The notes under the pieces are model-generated. The model made no database searches, was not told the origin of the DNA, and saw only the letters and a list, made by a program, of their open reading frames with translations. Source: Annona cherimola (lineage: Eukaryota > Streptophyta > Magnoliopsida > Magnoliales > Annonaceae). Taken from it: a DNA stretch of 64,000 nt. Made by a program: the position numbers and the translations under genes. Every line of letters begins with the position of its first letter. Positions within the stretch are counted from its first letter, which is position 1. Below, in pieces: positions 34,383 through 45,690 of this stretch. The stretch lies in the NCBI GenBank assembly GCA_030490835.1, contig CM059974.1:4843501-4907500 (forward strand), read 5' to 3'.

Positions 34383-36531
34383 TTTGTCATATGAAAATAG
34401 ATCAAAATAAATAAATAAGATTTTCATTAAATTGCTGGAACTTCTTGTTTCGTGTTTACCTTAGATTAATCAAAATAATTTGATTACTATATTTTTATTC
34501 TAATTTGATTACTATGTTTAATATTACTGGTTCGGGTCTACCTTAATGTACACTACAACAATAGTTATTATATGCGGCCACTGTTTTCAGCCGAATTTTA
34601 ATTCGGTCGCATTTGACACCAAATGAAGCTACATCATATATTAGATGCAATTAAAGTTTCCTTAGTCTGCATTTGATGTAAAACATGACATAACCGCATT
34701 TAACCAAACACTCATGATCTTACACGGCTGAAATATAGGAGGCTGGAAAAAATGTTAAATTTTTTAATAAATATATGGGTCTTAAATTTACCTATGTGAA
34801 ATTTGCCAATTTTTTAAAGCTCATATGCTCCTGCTCATTTTCTCAAATTCCAAATAATTAAAAAATATTAAATAAATTCGAAATTTTGCCAAATTTAAGG
34901 AAAATCTAAATGAGCAATACATTTATAAAAAAATAAAAATATTTTTCAATTGCACATATTATAGTTGCGAATGATGTTGATCCTTGACGAAATACCACCA
35001 TATAAACCAATCAAGTATTCGCAGCTAACTCGTCAACCCGGCATTAGCCCATCGATATCATATGCAGCCCTATGGTGCGGAGGTCTTGTGTTCAAATCTC
35101 CTCTTATGAAGCAGGTTTTAGCTATGTGGGAGTTTCATCTGCCGTAATTATATATGGGTAGGAGCTTAGTCTTAGGTGAAATTTAGTAAGGACCTGTAGT
35201 ATCCTCTAAAAAATAAGTGGGAGTTTATTAGTCTCCTAGGCAAATGAGCTAAATTATAATATTAGATACTATATTATACAATACTAATAAAAAAAGTATT
35301 TGCAGCCAATTCACAATTTAAAAAAGCATTTGTAGCTAATTAATCAGCGAAGACAAGATACAATTTCTATCTAATGCGGTCAAATATGTTGTATGCAACT
35401 AAAAAAGTTAGCCACATATTGCAAAATTTGTTGATGTGGCATTTTTGATAGTAATATGTAAAGATATGGAAATTATCTCATTTATTATATGAGCATTAAT
35501 AGCAATAATTTATAAATTTTTAGAAAGCATAAATGTTTGATAAAAAAAATTGAAAAATTTATATCTAGCATCAAACTTATCTAATTATTTTATTTTACAT
35601 GAAATTTGGTTCAATTAAATCATGTTATTGCCATGTGGTGTAAGAATCAATTTAATTAATTGGACCTCAATAGATTGCACTATCTTCATCGTGGGGAACC
35701 CAATCTATCATGTTGGTCTCACGGCCGACTCAACAATTTTCCACACGGATCCACTTTCACCGGGTTTTATGGGAACTCAAAAGGCATTAATGAATTTTTT
35801 TTTTCAAAGAAAACATTCAAATTAATTTTCTCTCTATGGTATAATTTTTTCTATTTATATTTTGGTATAAATTTTTTAAAATTTTCCGAAATATTTGAAA
35901 ATTGGATATTAAAGCAAAGAAAACATAGATTTCTTCTTATTGGATTAAATAAACAATAGAACTGGCATGCTTCCGCAATTAATTATCAAGGTTTTATTTT
36001 TACTAGTAAGATTATTAATTTGAATACTTGGAGCAGACAGACAACTAATTGAAAGACTTTAGGAGCAATTGAGGTACAACTGCTTTTATTGGGCTACTGA
36101 AAGCAATTAGTTAAGCCACACATCTAGTTTATGTAAATAAGCCCAACATGTTTTCCCTTTGGCATGAAAATAATAAGCGTGGATTCCAAATTTACCCATA
36201 AATTTTACCATTAGTTCCAAATATACCTATAAACTTCTAAAATTACTCTTATACTCTTATATTTTACCTCAAATACTAAATATACCTATAAACTTCTGAA
36301 AATTACTCTTATACCCTTATATTTTACCTCGAATACCAATTGTACCCAAGATATTAGGCGTTGTCAATTAACTTTAGAATTTTAATTTTTAAATTAAAAA
36401 TAATTTCACAATCCCCATAAAGCCCAAAAGCAAATTGCATAAGGAAATGAACTTCTCTCCCATTTCATCTTTTATATCTGCCACTACATGATCCTCGACA
36501 TGATTGGTTTCAATTCCATTTTCATTTTCAC
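34383..36531. other. AT-rich intergenic DNA with a CACTA-type transposon end
   Basis: CACTACAACAATAGTTATTA at 34551, followed by repeated gcggccac / cggtcgcattt motifs, resembles a CACTA (En/Spm) terminus with subterminal repeats. No matching opposite end was found nearby. The rest (35450-36500) is AT-rich, with short repeated phrases at 36200-36350 and no gene. Confidence 0.45.
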
Positions 36532-37563
36532 TAGGGGTGGGAATCGGGGCGGGGCGGGTCGGGACGGGTCAGGGTGTGCCCAACCCTGACCCTACCTTTC
36601 AAAAATTTAGTTTGACTCTTATTTTTTTCCGGATCGGGACAAGGTGTAAAAATTACGGGTCAAGTAAGAATTTTTTAAGAATTTATAAACCAATCAAGTA
36701 TAAAGACAAAACTATATTGAATTTAACTACTATATGCTTCAATAATTTTTCATCCAAAAATTGTAGAAAAAATTTTTCATCCAAAAATTTTACAATTATT
36801 CAAACACGCCTTTAGTATATAGTCTACTGCTAGAAAAAATTATGGTTTTTCTTTTCTTTTTCAATATCTTGCCGGTACGAGTCTGGGGTCATTTTCAAAA
36901 GGATCGGTGTTTATTTTCCAAAAGATCTCATCTGCTCAAAATCGCAAACCTGACATCACGTTCGTGTCAGGATAACCCGTCTTTCAATTAATCTAATTCT
37001 ATGCCGATCGTCTGGAGGCGTAGATTTGGATGGTGGCTCCGGATGCGACGGCTTCAGCCGGACAGGGAGAGAAAGGGAGATACAGCCGGACGGCGACTCT
37101 GGACAAGACAACTTCTACCGGACAGGGAGAAGAAGGCCCAGATTTGCCGGAAAGGGAGAGGAAGGCAGGGACGCCGGAGATGATGCGGAAGACGGTGACG
37201 GGAGACGAAAATCAGCTGCAGAGAGGAAGGCAGGGATGCCGGAGATGATGCGCAATCTGCTGGCGACGGCGAGGGAGACGCCAGACGGTGCTGCCGTGCG
37301 GGAGAGAGACGGGAAGCAGTAGGCTGTTCCTATTCTGGATGGAAATCTGAAGCGCAAGTTTCTCACGTTTCTCGGGGGCAGTAGGGTCAGCGGGTATAAG
37401 CGGGTCGGGATCCGATAGGTCCGCCCCGACCCGCGTTTTGTAAAAATTTTTATACCATCGACCCGCCCCGCCCTGCCGGGTACATTATCCCAACCCGCCC
37501 CTGTATAAAATAGGGTCGGGGCGGGACGGGTCACGGGTAGACCCGTCCCGATTCCCACCCCTA
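36532..37563. mobile_element. Non-autonomous hAT-type element (TAGGGGTG family), complete
   Basis: 1032 bp with perfect 16-bp terminal inverted repeats TAGGGGTGGGAATCGG. It is flanked by the perfect 8-bp direct repeat ATTTTCAC (36524-36531 and 37564-37571). Subterminal runs of GGGGCGGGGCGGGTCGGG give strong G-rich clusters at both ends. The interior (37000-37320) is GC-rich and contains a duplicated ~55-bp block (gaaggcagggaYgccggaga). No transposase. A truncated relative is at 45691-46284. Confidence 0.9.
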
Positions 37564-39319
37564 ATTTTCACCATCTATATTTGCACCATGCGCACACATA
37601 TCACTTTACCTCATGATTTAAAACTTAAGGATGGCAAATAACAAAAGCAACTAACATGGAAACAACATTTATTTGTATTGTTATTAAAGGATTACCCTGA
37701 CTCAAAATTAAAGTCATTTTCCCTATTGCAAACTAAGTCATCACAATTTTCACATTCCTTGTCTTCTAATCTAACATTACACATTTTCATCCGTTGTTTC
37801 TCATGTACCTTTCTTTGGCAGGCAACATGCTCATCAACTGGTGTACTCTCTTTGATCTCAACTGTCGTCCATCTTGCGTTCGCAGCTCCTACCATTGATT
37901 TTTGCTTTCTTGTATGGCATTTGCAACATAGATAAAGAAATAATGTTGTCATAATGCACATAAACAAAATTTGTCCACTGACTACAAATACACAACATGG
38001 ATAAAGAGACAAAGTTGTCATGATGCAAATAAATAAATTTGTCCATTCAATACATATACAAGCATTAGTTAGTGTAAGAGATACTACAATTATAGCATTT
38101 TCTTGCACATAAATGGGTTGACATTCTTCTTGGCCACTATAATTCATGTTTCATATACCACTAGCCCCATTATCAAACACAATACCTTGCTTTTCAACTT
38201 TTACAATATAAAAAAAATGTTAACTGTTTGTAATATATATATCAAAGATAATTGTGCCAATTAGAAAAAAACTCATCTAACTTATAGAATGAATATAGAT
38301 ACTGTATTTCTTTTTTAACTCATCGCAATAGATAAATTTCAACTACTTTCATCCAATTAGGCTTTGTATACAAATTAAACATTATTAAAAAGTCTTAATC
38401 ACTCCTTAATGAACTAATCTCTTCTGAAATATCAACATTCAAATATTTAAAACCCACTCTAATCTGGTTGGTCGGAATTTTGGACAACTCATGTAATTTT
38501 TACTCAAAAGCAATTCAAAACACCTTATTAGGACCATCAATCTTATGGTGTACTCATCCACCAAAGTATTTTATTATTTTGTGTAATATCATCTTAAAAT
38601 TTTCACCATAGTGAAATGCAAGTTTCATATTTTCAGCTACCATTCTTGCAAACAAAAATGGTTTTTCTCTCGAATTTGTATTTCAAAAATTTTCTGTATT
38701 GTTGCCTTAGGCTATCACACCCTTTAAACATCTACACAACAACCTCTAAACAAGCTCCCCGAAAACCATAAAGACATATAGAGGCCCCACAATAACATCT
38801 ACATTCACCCCATAGGTTGCCTCACATGGAAAAGGACAACATATATAGAGTCCCACATATATAAAATGAAAAACCACATTTACATAGAGAGAATGGCATC
38901 CCCTTTATAGAAGAAAAAAGAATATTTTAAGCCATGTTTAAAATGAATAAATGTGGGCTACCATCATGTTTCCTCTATATAAATACACTGCAAAAAAAGA
39001 GGAAAAATATTTTTAACCACTACCACTTGTGGATGGCACCCAAGCTTTAGTGAAACAACCTAAACGACGGTAACAATGCTACATCCAGGAAGAATAGCAT
39101 TAGAGAAGAAAATATCAATTAACATTGATAGTTATTAGAGATGAAAAAGACGACAAGTTTGCTAGCAATGAGAGGGCAGCAAGAAGATGGGTGGGAGGAA
39201 GATACTCTAGGCCAATAGACGAATGAATGAGCGAGTAGAAATAATTAATTTAGGCAAATGCTTTAGTCATTAGGGATTCGAAATTTTAGGTGGGTATTTC
39301 ATTCACCATTGCATATATG
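37564..39319. other. Intergenic DNA, no gene recognised
   Basis: A minus-strand open frame (37692-38147, 151 codons) has Cys/Lys-rich sequence at its end (KMCNVRLEDKECENCDDL) but its first half is a repeat translation. A ~69-bp unit is tandemly repeated at 37927-38060 (aaagttgtcatgatgca...tttgtccat). The remainder to 39319 is AT-rich, with no features I can support. Confidence 0.4.
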
Positions 39320-39610
39320 GTTAGGGCGGACCCAAGTGGATTTATATGGAGTTGAGGGGCCCTTAAATCTATATATCATCCTTTTGAAAATTTGAAAAAC
39401 AATATAAAGTATAATTAGTTTTCATATAATTGTCCCTTCCTTGAATAAATAATAGCATTTTGGATAAGAAGACGAAAGATAGCCATACACAACGTTTTGA
39501 AATCGGGAAGAATCTTAAAACCAATTTGTATTTTGTGATCTTGTAAGCTAGTCGGCTATAATATTTCTAAGCCTATGGCCACATCCACCCATGATCACTT
39601 CGAAGATACT
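39320..39610. repeat. Segmental duplication marker, copy 1
   Basis: About 290 bp is closely repeated at 57010-57300. Shared words include atatatggttagg, tggatttatatggagYtga, tatcatccttttgaaaattt and cataattgtcccttcctYg. The two copies lie near opposite edges of the esterase array. Confidence 0.7.
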
Positions 39611-39639
39611 AGCAATTATGGAAACTTATCAACTTATAA

Positions 39640-40135
39640 TTTTTTAGTATAAAACTCTTTATACTTCATAATAATTTTATTTCTAAATTATTTCTTTATA
39701 ATTTTTTATACAACTAACTTACTTTTCATTCATTTTACCATAACTACCAATACAATTATTTTATCTTTGTCTTTATTTTTTTTATTTTTCATCATTATCC
39801 CTTATCATTTCACATCACTTCTCTAATTTAAAAAAAATTTACACCAAAAACTCTTATTTCAAATATGTATTGAAAAGTAATAAAATTTTTGAAAGAAAAA
39901 TTTTTGGGGTAAAAATTTTTAAAATAATATAAAATGATGTGAAATAACAAAAATAATAATAAAGAATAAATAAAATAAAGTTAAAATAGATAAGTTATTT
40001 GTATGAATTATTGTGTATAAATAATTTAAAAAGTACAATAGTTGTATAAAAAATATAAAGAAATGATTAAAAGATAGAATAGTTATGGAGAATAAATAAT
40101 TTTAGTTTGAAATTTTATTAAAGCCAAACACAACC
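39640..40135. repeat. Two family C MITEs head to head
   Basis: 39640-39865 carries family words in one orientation (TTCATTCATTTTACC, CATTATCCCTTATC, ACATCACTTCT). 39870-40135 carries their complements (AAATGATGTGAAATAAC, AATAGATAAGTTATTTG, AAAGAAATGATTAAAAG). Together they form an inverted repeat of about 500 bp. A further partial copy lies at about 40235-40465. Confidence 0.6.
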
Positions 40136-40656
40136 TTATTGCCAAGGCACCCTAATGTTACGGGTGACCAGTAATTAATTAAGAGTAATATCGATGAAAT
40201 TGATCATCGATAGACAGCCAATTTTTTATTTTTTTTTGTGTGCATTTGGTAAGCAATGACATTTTTGACGAATTTTTTTTAAAATATAAGTAAATATCTG
40301 TTTGGAAAGATGAAAAACTGACGGTTTGAGTGTAAAATTTTTCAAATATCAATGTGAAAAGTAGTCAAATTAAAGAAATAAAGTTAAAATAAGTGGATTA
40401 AATATATAAGTTGTGTAAAAATATTAAAAATAAAATAATTACGAAAAATAAAAGGTTTCAGCACTGAGCAGCTCAGATCGATGGCCTGTCAGTCATTATT
40501 CAGGTACGGATAAAACCAAAGTCTTTTGAACGATTGGAATTTTCTTTCCACACTACAGACAAGCACATATGACACCATACATATACCTTCTTCTTCTTCT
40601 TCTTCTTCTTCTTTCTTCTTCTTGGAATATTATTATGCACGCTCAAAGAGTCATGA

Positions 40657-41709
40657 CTACAGAACAGCAGAGACGAAGTCCTTCACTTCCATGATCAATA
40701 TGTCATTCTTCTCTTTCTCAAAGAACTGGATGCCATGGTATCCCTCCTCGTCCAATTTCCTCACCACCTTCACGCCTTTCTCTTCCACCATCTTCATCAC
40801 CGCCAACTGCCGGTCCACGAGAGGGTCCTTCCCAGAAGCTCGCAACAAACATGGAGAAAGGCTGCCGCTGCCATGGCCGTCGGATCCGCCTAATTTCTTC
40901 TCTAGACTCTCTGGATTGCTGTATTCGTGGTCTCTGTCGGCCCCAATAGGCAGCGCCAGTTCCCACATCAGATCCGATGCAACCAGCGGAAGAGCCGGAT
41001 GCTTTGCCAGCCTAAGCTCTGACTGCGTCCTTTCCACCCCACCAAAGAAGGGCTGGTCGAGGACCACACCAGCAATCTTGAACGTCGAGCGGTCATCCTC
41101 CGGCTCCGCCGCCGCCGCCAACTTCCGCCAGAGGTAGTACGCGATGGTGCCTCCGGCGCTGGAGCCCATGAGAAAGCAGCGAGACAAGTCAGCGATTTCC
41201 GGTGCCATCCACGGCTCGCCGCCCGCCTGCTCCCTCATCAAACGGATGGCGTCCATCCCATCGTCGTACGCTGCGGGCAGACGGTTCTCGGGAGCGAGCC
41301 GGTACTCGACGTTGATGACAACTGCGGGGACTTGGAGGGCGAGGCGCTCGCAGCATTCGTGGAAGATGGAGGTGGCGGCGCTGGTGACAATGAAGCCGCT
41401 GCCATGGAAGTAGACGATGATGGGGAGAGGGGAAGTGGGAGTTGAAAGAAGATAGGGTCGGTAGATCCTGATCCAGGTGCGGTTGGATGGACTGAGAGGG
41501 ATGTCTTTGGAGAGAACGTAGGGAGATGGTTCCGGCGAAGGAGGAGGAGGTTGGTTATTTGGAGGAACATCAGGGAAGGGTAAATGACGAGTGAGGGAGC
41601 CGTCGGGGTTTTGAGTGATGCTGAGAAGGGCGTACGGATCGTCGAGCTTGGAAGCGTCGGACGCGCTCGTCCTCGACGACCCTTTCTCCTCTTTATCCTC
41701 GGTCTCCAT
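40657..41709 (-). CDS. Carboxylesterase, CXE family, tandem copy A, intronless
   Basis: 350 residues from METEDKEEKG (ATG 41707-41709). The family core is present: oxyanion motif HGSG (102-105, with Ser replacing the second Gly of HGGG), EYRLAPENRLPAAYDD, nucleophile elbow GSSAGG with Ser184, Asp295 in GKDPLVD, His325 in GYHGIQFF. The triad is therefore complete. The product is expected to be a cytosolic esterase, substrate unknown. It is about nine-tenths identical to copy B (42445-43494). Compared with B and the plus-strand gene it differs at usually conserved sites (PEN for PEH, IRLMRE for VRWVKE), hinting at relaxed or shifted function. The two copies share 3' flanks down to about 40467 / 42266. 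Confidence 0.92.
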   Translation of the reverse strand: METEDKEEKGSSRTSASDASKLDDPYALLSITQNPDGSLTRHLPFPDVPPNNQPPPPSPEPSPYVLSKDIPLSPSNRTWIRIYRPYLLSTPTSPLPIIVYFHGSGFIVTSAATSIFHECCERLALQVPAVVINVEYRLAPENRLPAAYDDGMDAIRLMREQAGGEPWMAPEIADLSRCFLMGSSAGGTIAYYLWRKLAAAAEPEDDRSTFKIAGVVLDQPFFGGVERTQSELRLAKHPALPLVASDLMWELALPIGADRDHEYSNPESLEKKLGGSDGHGSGSLSPCLLRASGKDPLVDRQLAVMKMVEEKGVKVVRKLDEEGYHGIQFFEKEKNDILIMEVKDFVSAVL

Positions 41710-41759
41710 GTCTCTCCCCCTCTCCCTCTCCCCTGGTGTTCTGTGGCTGCTGGCCTAGG

Positions 41760-42265
41760 AAGTATGAATACTCTCCCTCATAGACTCATATACCGGAGAT
41801 GGAGGTCATCCAAGTGAAATGAGAAGATAACGTTGGAAGAAACGACAAAACAGAAGTTAATCATGAGATGAACTGGACAACAAAATTTCGTACATTATAA
41901 AAAAATACATTGTTAAAGTAATTTAAATTTTTTTTCTTTTCAAAAAACAAAAAAAAGTAATTTAAACCGAGAGTGGGTCACGGCCTTGGTTGGCACCGTC
42001 TGCCTACGGCGGTTGCGTCTCCGTGTAAGAGCTGTGGTTCTCCAGGGATACTTTTAGTTTCCTCTTTAATAATATAAATAATTTATAAGATATTATAAAG
42101 TAAAATTTCAAATGGAATAATAAAAACAAGTAATTTAATTTTTTTATTAAATTAAGATTCGAAGAACTCGTACACATATATATATGGGGTCGTAGACGAT
42201 GGAAATTTTTCATCAAATAAAATTTCATAAGGTTATCTACAAAGAACCTTAATGCATCTTCTTTA
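41760..42265. repeat. Esterase upstream flank, array copy A
   Basis: Upstream region of copy A: shared phrases ccaagtgaaatgagaagata, aatttcgtacatta, gagtgggtcacggccttgg, gtaagagctgtggttctcc and tcctagacgatggaaattt. The same series recurs in flanks B, C and D. Here gtggttct is uninterrupted, serving as an empty site for the element at 54779-56122. Confidence 0.8.
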
Positions 42266-42444
42266 GCAGCTCAGATCGATGGCCTGTCAGTCATTCTTCA
42301 GGTACGGATAAAACCAAAGTCTTTGAACGATTGGAATTTTCTTTCCACACTACAGACAAGCACATATGATTCGATACATATACCTTCTTCTTCTTCTTTC
42401 TTTCTTCTTCTTGGAATATTATTATGCACGCTCATGAGTCATGA

Positions 42445-43494
42445 CTACAGAACCGCAGAGACGAAGTCCCTCACTTCCATGATCAATATGTCATTCTTCT
42501 CTTTCTCAAAGAACTGGATGCCATGGTATCCCTCCTCGTCCAATTTCCCCACCACCTTCACGCCTTTCTCTTCAACCATCTTCATCACCACCAACTGCCG
42601 GTCCACGAGAGGGTCCTTCCCAGAAGCTCGCAACAAACATGGAGAAAGGCTGCAGCTGCCATGGCCGTCGGATCCGCCTAATTTCTTCTCTAGACTCTCT
42701 GGATTGCTGTATTCGTGGTCTCTGTCGGCCCCAACAGGCAGCGCCAGTTCCCACATCAGATCCGATGAGACGAGCGGAAGAACCGGATCCTTTGCCAGCC
42801 TAAGCTCCGACTGCGTCCTTTCCACCCCACCAAAGAAGGGCTGGTCGAGGATCACACCAGCAATCTTGAACGTCGAGCGGTCGACCTCCGGCTCCGCCGC
42901 CGCCAACTTCCGCCAGAGGTAGTACGCGATGGTGCCTCCGGCGCTGGAGCCCATGAGGAAGCAGCGAGACGAGTCAGCAATTTCCGGAGCCATCCACGGC
43001 TCGCCGCCCGCCTGCTCCTTCACCCAACGGACGGCGTCCATCCCATCGTCGTACGCTGCGGGCAGACGGTGCTCGGGAGCCAGCCGGTACTCGACGTTGA
43101 TGACGACTGCGGGGACTTGGAGGGCGAGGCGCTCGCAGCATTCGTGGAAGATGGAGGTGGCGGCGCTGTAGACAATGAAGCCGCTGCCATGGAAGTAGAC
43201 GATGATGGGGAGCGGGGAAGTGGGATCTGAAAGAAGATAGGGGCGGTAGATCCTGATCCAGGTGCGTTTGGAGGGATTGAGAGGGATGTCTTTGGAGAGA
43301 ACGTAGGGAGCTGGTTCCGGCGAAGGAGGAGGAGGACTGGTGTTTGGAGGAACGTCAGGGAAGGGTAAATGACGAGTGAGGGAGCCGTCGGAGTTTTGAG
43401 TGATGCCGTTTAAGCCGAACGGATCGTCAAGCTTGGAAGCGTCGGACGCACTCGACCTCGACGACCTTTTCTCCTCCTTATCCTCGGTCTCCAT
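42445..43494 (-). CDS. Carboxylesterase, CXE family, tandem copy B, intronless
   Basis: 349 residues from METEDKEEKR (ATG at 43492-43494), the start that matches copy A. The frame is open 27 codons further upstream to an ATG at 43575, but that part corresponds to 5' leader in the paralogous blocks. Same architecture as copy A: HGSG oxyanion motif, RLAPEHRLPAAYDD, GSSAGG nucleophile, GKDPLVD aspartate, GYHGIQFF histidine. One Ala fewer than A in the Ala run near residue 200. The tandem unit is about 1.8 kb, since the 3' flanks start identically at 40467 and 42266. Its 5' region has been amplified further (43682-44240). Likely an active cytosolic esterase; regulation may differ from A because of the altered upstream region. 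Confidence 0.92.
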   Translation of the reverse strand: METEDKEEKRSSRSSASDASKLDDPFGLNGITQNSDGSLTRHLPFPDVPPNTSPPPPSPEPAPYVLSKDIPLNPSKRTWIRIYRPYLLSDPTSPLPIIVYFHGSGFIVYSAATSIFHECCERLALQVPAVVINVEYRLAPEHRLPAAYDDGMDAVRWVKEQAGGEPWMAPEIADSSRCFLMGSSAGGTIAYYLWRKLAAAEPEVDRSTFKIAGVILDQPFFGGVERTQSELRLAKDPVLPLVSSDLMWELALPVGADRDHEYSNPESLEKKLGGSDGHGSCSLSPCLLRASGKDPLVDRQLVVMKMVEEKGVKVVGKLDEEGYHGIQFFEKEKNDILIMEVRDFVSAVL

Positions 43495-43681
43495 GTCTCT
43501 CTCTCCCTTGTTGTTTTGTGGCTGAGCGGCCAAGGAAGTATAGAAGTAGCAGGAAATATGAATAGCTTCCCTCACAGGCTCATATACCGGTGACGCAAGT
43601 GAAATGAGAAGATAATGTTGGAAGAAACGACAAAACAGAAGTCAATCATGAGATGAACTTGACGACAAAATTTCGTACAGA

Positions 43682-44240
43682 AGCGTCGGACGCGCTCGAC
43701 CTCGACGACCTTTTCTCCTCCTTATCCTCGGTCTCCGTGTCTCTCTCTCCCTTGTTGTTTTGTGGCTGAGCGGCCTAGGAAGTATAGAAGTAGCAGGAAA
43801 TATGAATAGCTTCCCCTCACAGGCTCATATACAGGTGACGCAAGTGAAATGAGAAGATAATGTTGGAAGAAACGACAATACAGAAGTCAATCATGAGATG
43901 AACTTGACGACAAAATTTCGTACAGAAGCGTCGGACGCGCTCGACCTCGACGACCTTTTCTCCTCTCCTTATCCGCGGTCTTCATGGCTCTCTCTCTCTT
44001 GTTGTTTTGTGGCTGGTGGCCTAGGAAGTATGAATAGCGTCCCTCAAGGCTTGTATACCGGTGATGCAAGTGAAACGAGGGACGCTTGTATACCGGTGAT
44101 GCAAGTGAAACGAGGGACGCTTGTATACCGGTGATGCAAGTGAAACGAGAAGATAATGTTCGAAGAAACGACAAAACAGATGTCAATCATGAGATGAGAT
44201 GAACCTGGACGACAAAATTTCGTACATTAAAAATATATAT
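43682..44240 (-). pseudogene. Two extra tandem copies of the esterase 5' end
   Basis: The first codons plus leader of the esterase are repeated twice more upstream of copy B (about 43682-43924 and 43925-44240), each with gcgtcggacgcgctcgacct, the start region and caagtgaaacgagaagata. In the first block the start codon is changed (plus-strand CGT instead of CAT, i.e. ACG). In the second block an ATG survives, but the frame ends after about 30 unrelated codons. These are promoter/5'-exon duplications, not genes. Confidence 0.8.
44049..44148. repeat. 35-bp tandem repeat in esterase upstream region
   Basis: Unit gcttgtataccggtgatgca plus agtgaaacgagggac: 44049-44083, 44084-44118 and a partial third copy to 44148. 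The first two are identical by eye. Confidence 0.9.
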
Positions 44241-44244
44241 ATGA

Positions 44245-44510
44245 CTGTGGGTTTGATAACGAATAAAATTTGTGATGAAAAGTTCTGAAGAGTAAAAATT
44301 GTCAAATGATGTAATATGAAAAGGGTAATGATAAGTAATAAAGAGGATAAAGTTAAAATAGATAGGTTAGTTGTGTGGATAGTTGTGTAGAAATGATTGA
44401 AAAGTAGGTTAGTTGTATAGGAAAATGTGAAAAAATGATTAAAAAATATGATAGTGATGGAGAGTGAAAAGTTTTAAATTGATATGTTTTATTAATTACT
44501 AAACACACCC
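44245..44510. repeat. MITE, family C, inserted in flank B
   Basis: Starts at about gtgggtttgataacg and ends aaacacaccc. The sequence around it resumes the flank exactly (acattaaaaatatata before, tattgttaaagtaattt after), as judged against flanks A, C and D, which lack it. Confidence 0.75.
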
Positions 44511-44559
44511 TATATTGTTAAAGTAATTTAAATCTTTTTTCCTTTGCAAAAAAACAAAA

Positions 44560-45075
44560 GTGTGATTGGCAATAAGCAGAAAGGTCCAGTTAAAATTTCT
44601 CACCCTTTACAAATATTATATTTTTTAATTATTTTTCATATTTTTCTATACAACTATCCTATTTTTCAATCATTTCTACACAATTACCTATACAACTAAC
44701 CTATTTATTTTAACTTTATCTTCTTTACTCTTCATCATTATCCTTATCATATCATATCATTTGGTTGGGGGTAAAACTTTTGATGAAAAGTTTTTGAGGT
44801 AGAAGTTATCACATTGATAGAAAATGATGTGATATAATAGGAGTAATGATGAGAAGTAAAGAGAATAAAATTAAAATAGATAGGTTAGTTGTATAGATAG
44901 TTGTGTAGAAATGATTGAAAAGTATGGTAGTTTGTATAGGAAAATGTGAAAAAATAATTAAAAAATAGAGTAGTTATGGAGAGTGAAAAGTTTTAGATTG
45001 AAAAGTTTTGGTTGACATGTTTGTATCCCAAACAAACACACCCTAAAAGTTTTATCCATTCACAAATACACTCTA
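44560..45075. repeat. Second MITE insertion in flank B, nested
   Basis: An outer family C copy (44560-44761 and 45050-45075) is split by an inner, oppositely oriented copy at about 44762-45049. The inner one begins ggttgggggtaaaactttt and ends aaacaaacacaccc; the outer resumes with taaaagttttatcc. Flanks A, C and D have neither. Confidence 0.65.
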
Positions 45076-45690
45076 AAAAAATTAATTAATTAATTTTTTG
45101 CCAACCCAAAGTGGGTCACGGCCCTGGTTGGCAGCATCCACCTAAGGCGTTTGTGTCTCCGTGTAAGAGCTATGGTTCTCCACATGAGGCCTTTTAGTTT
45201 CCTCTTTAATAATAAAAAATTTACAAGGATTAAAATAAGATATTGTAAAGTAAAATTTCAAATGGAATAATAAAAACAAGTAATTTAATTTTTTTTATTA
45301 AATTATGATTCAGAGAAACTGGTACATATATATATGAGTCCTAGACGATGGAAATTTCTCAATAAATAAAATTTCATAAAGTTATCTACTGAAGAACACA
45401 TACAATTAACGAATGGCTTTTTTTCGTTTTCCTCTAAAGATTAAAAAATGTACTAAATTAAGTTTAAAATTTATTTATGGTATAAACTTTCATTTGCTTA
45501 ATTAACTTTTTAGTTGCACATATAATACATATTTTGCTGTGGATATATTTTTGCTATAATTAATTATTAGCGGCATATATTCGACCTTTTTGAGTGGCGG
45601 TATTTGATTAAATTAGTTTTTTTTTACATAAATGCGCTCAAAAACAATATTTAATGTAGCTATTAAAATATGATGGCAAATATTGATAAA
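45076..45690. repeat. Esterase upstream flank, array copy B (distal part)
   Basis: Contains gtgggtcacggccctggttg, gtaagagctatggttctcc, tcctagacgatggaaattt and, further out, tagcggcatatattcga and gcgctcaaaaacaatattta, all matching flank D at 54715-56640. The match stops at aaaaatgtg (45690), where a truncated hAT-type element begins. Confidence 0.8.

Noticed and set aside
37692..38147. 151-codon minus-strand frame as a gene
   Set aside because: The first half is a translated tandem repeat, and no family is recognisable. Kept only as a note.
42445..42922. Long plus-strand frames antisense to esterase copies A and B
   Set aside because: Both copies show the same antisense openness because of shared GC-rich codons; no domain and no independent start conservation.
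43495..43575. Upstream in-frame ATG for esterase copy B (27 extra residues)
   Set aside because: Copy A and the duplicated 5' blocks show that this part is leader sequence; the METEDKEE start is common to both genes.
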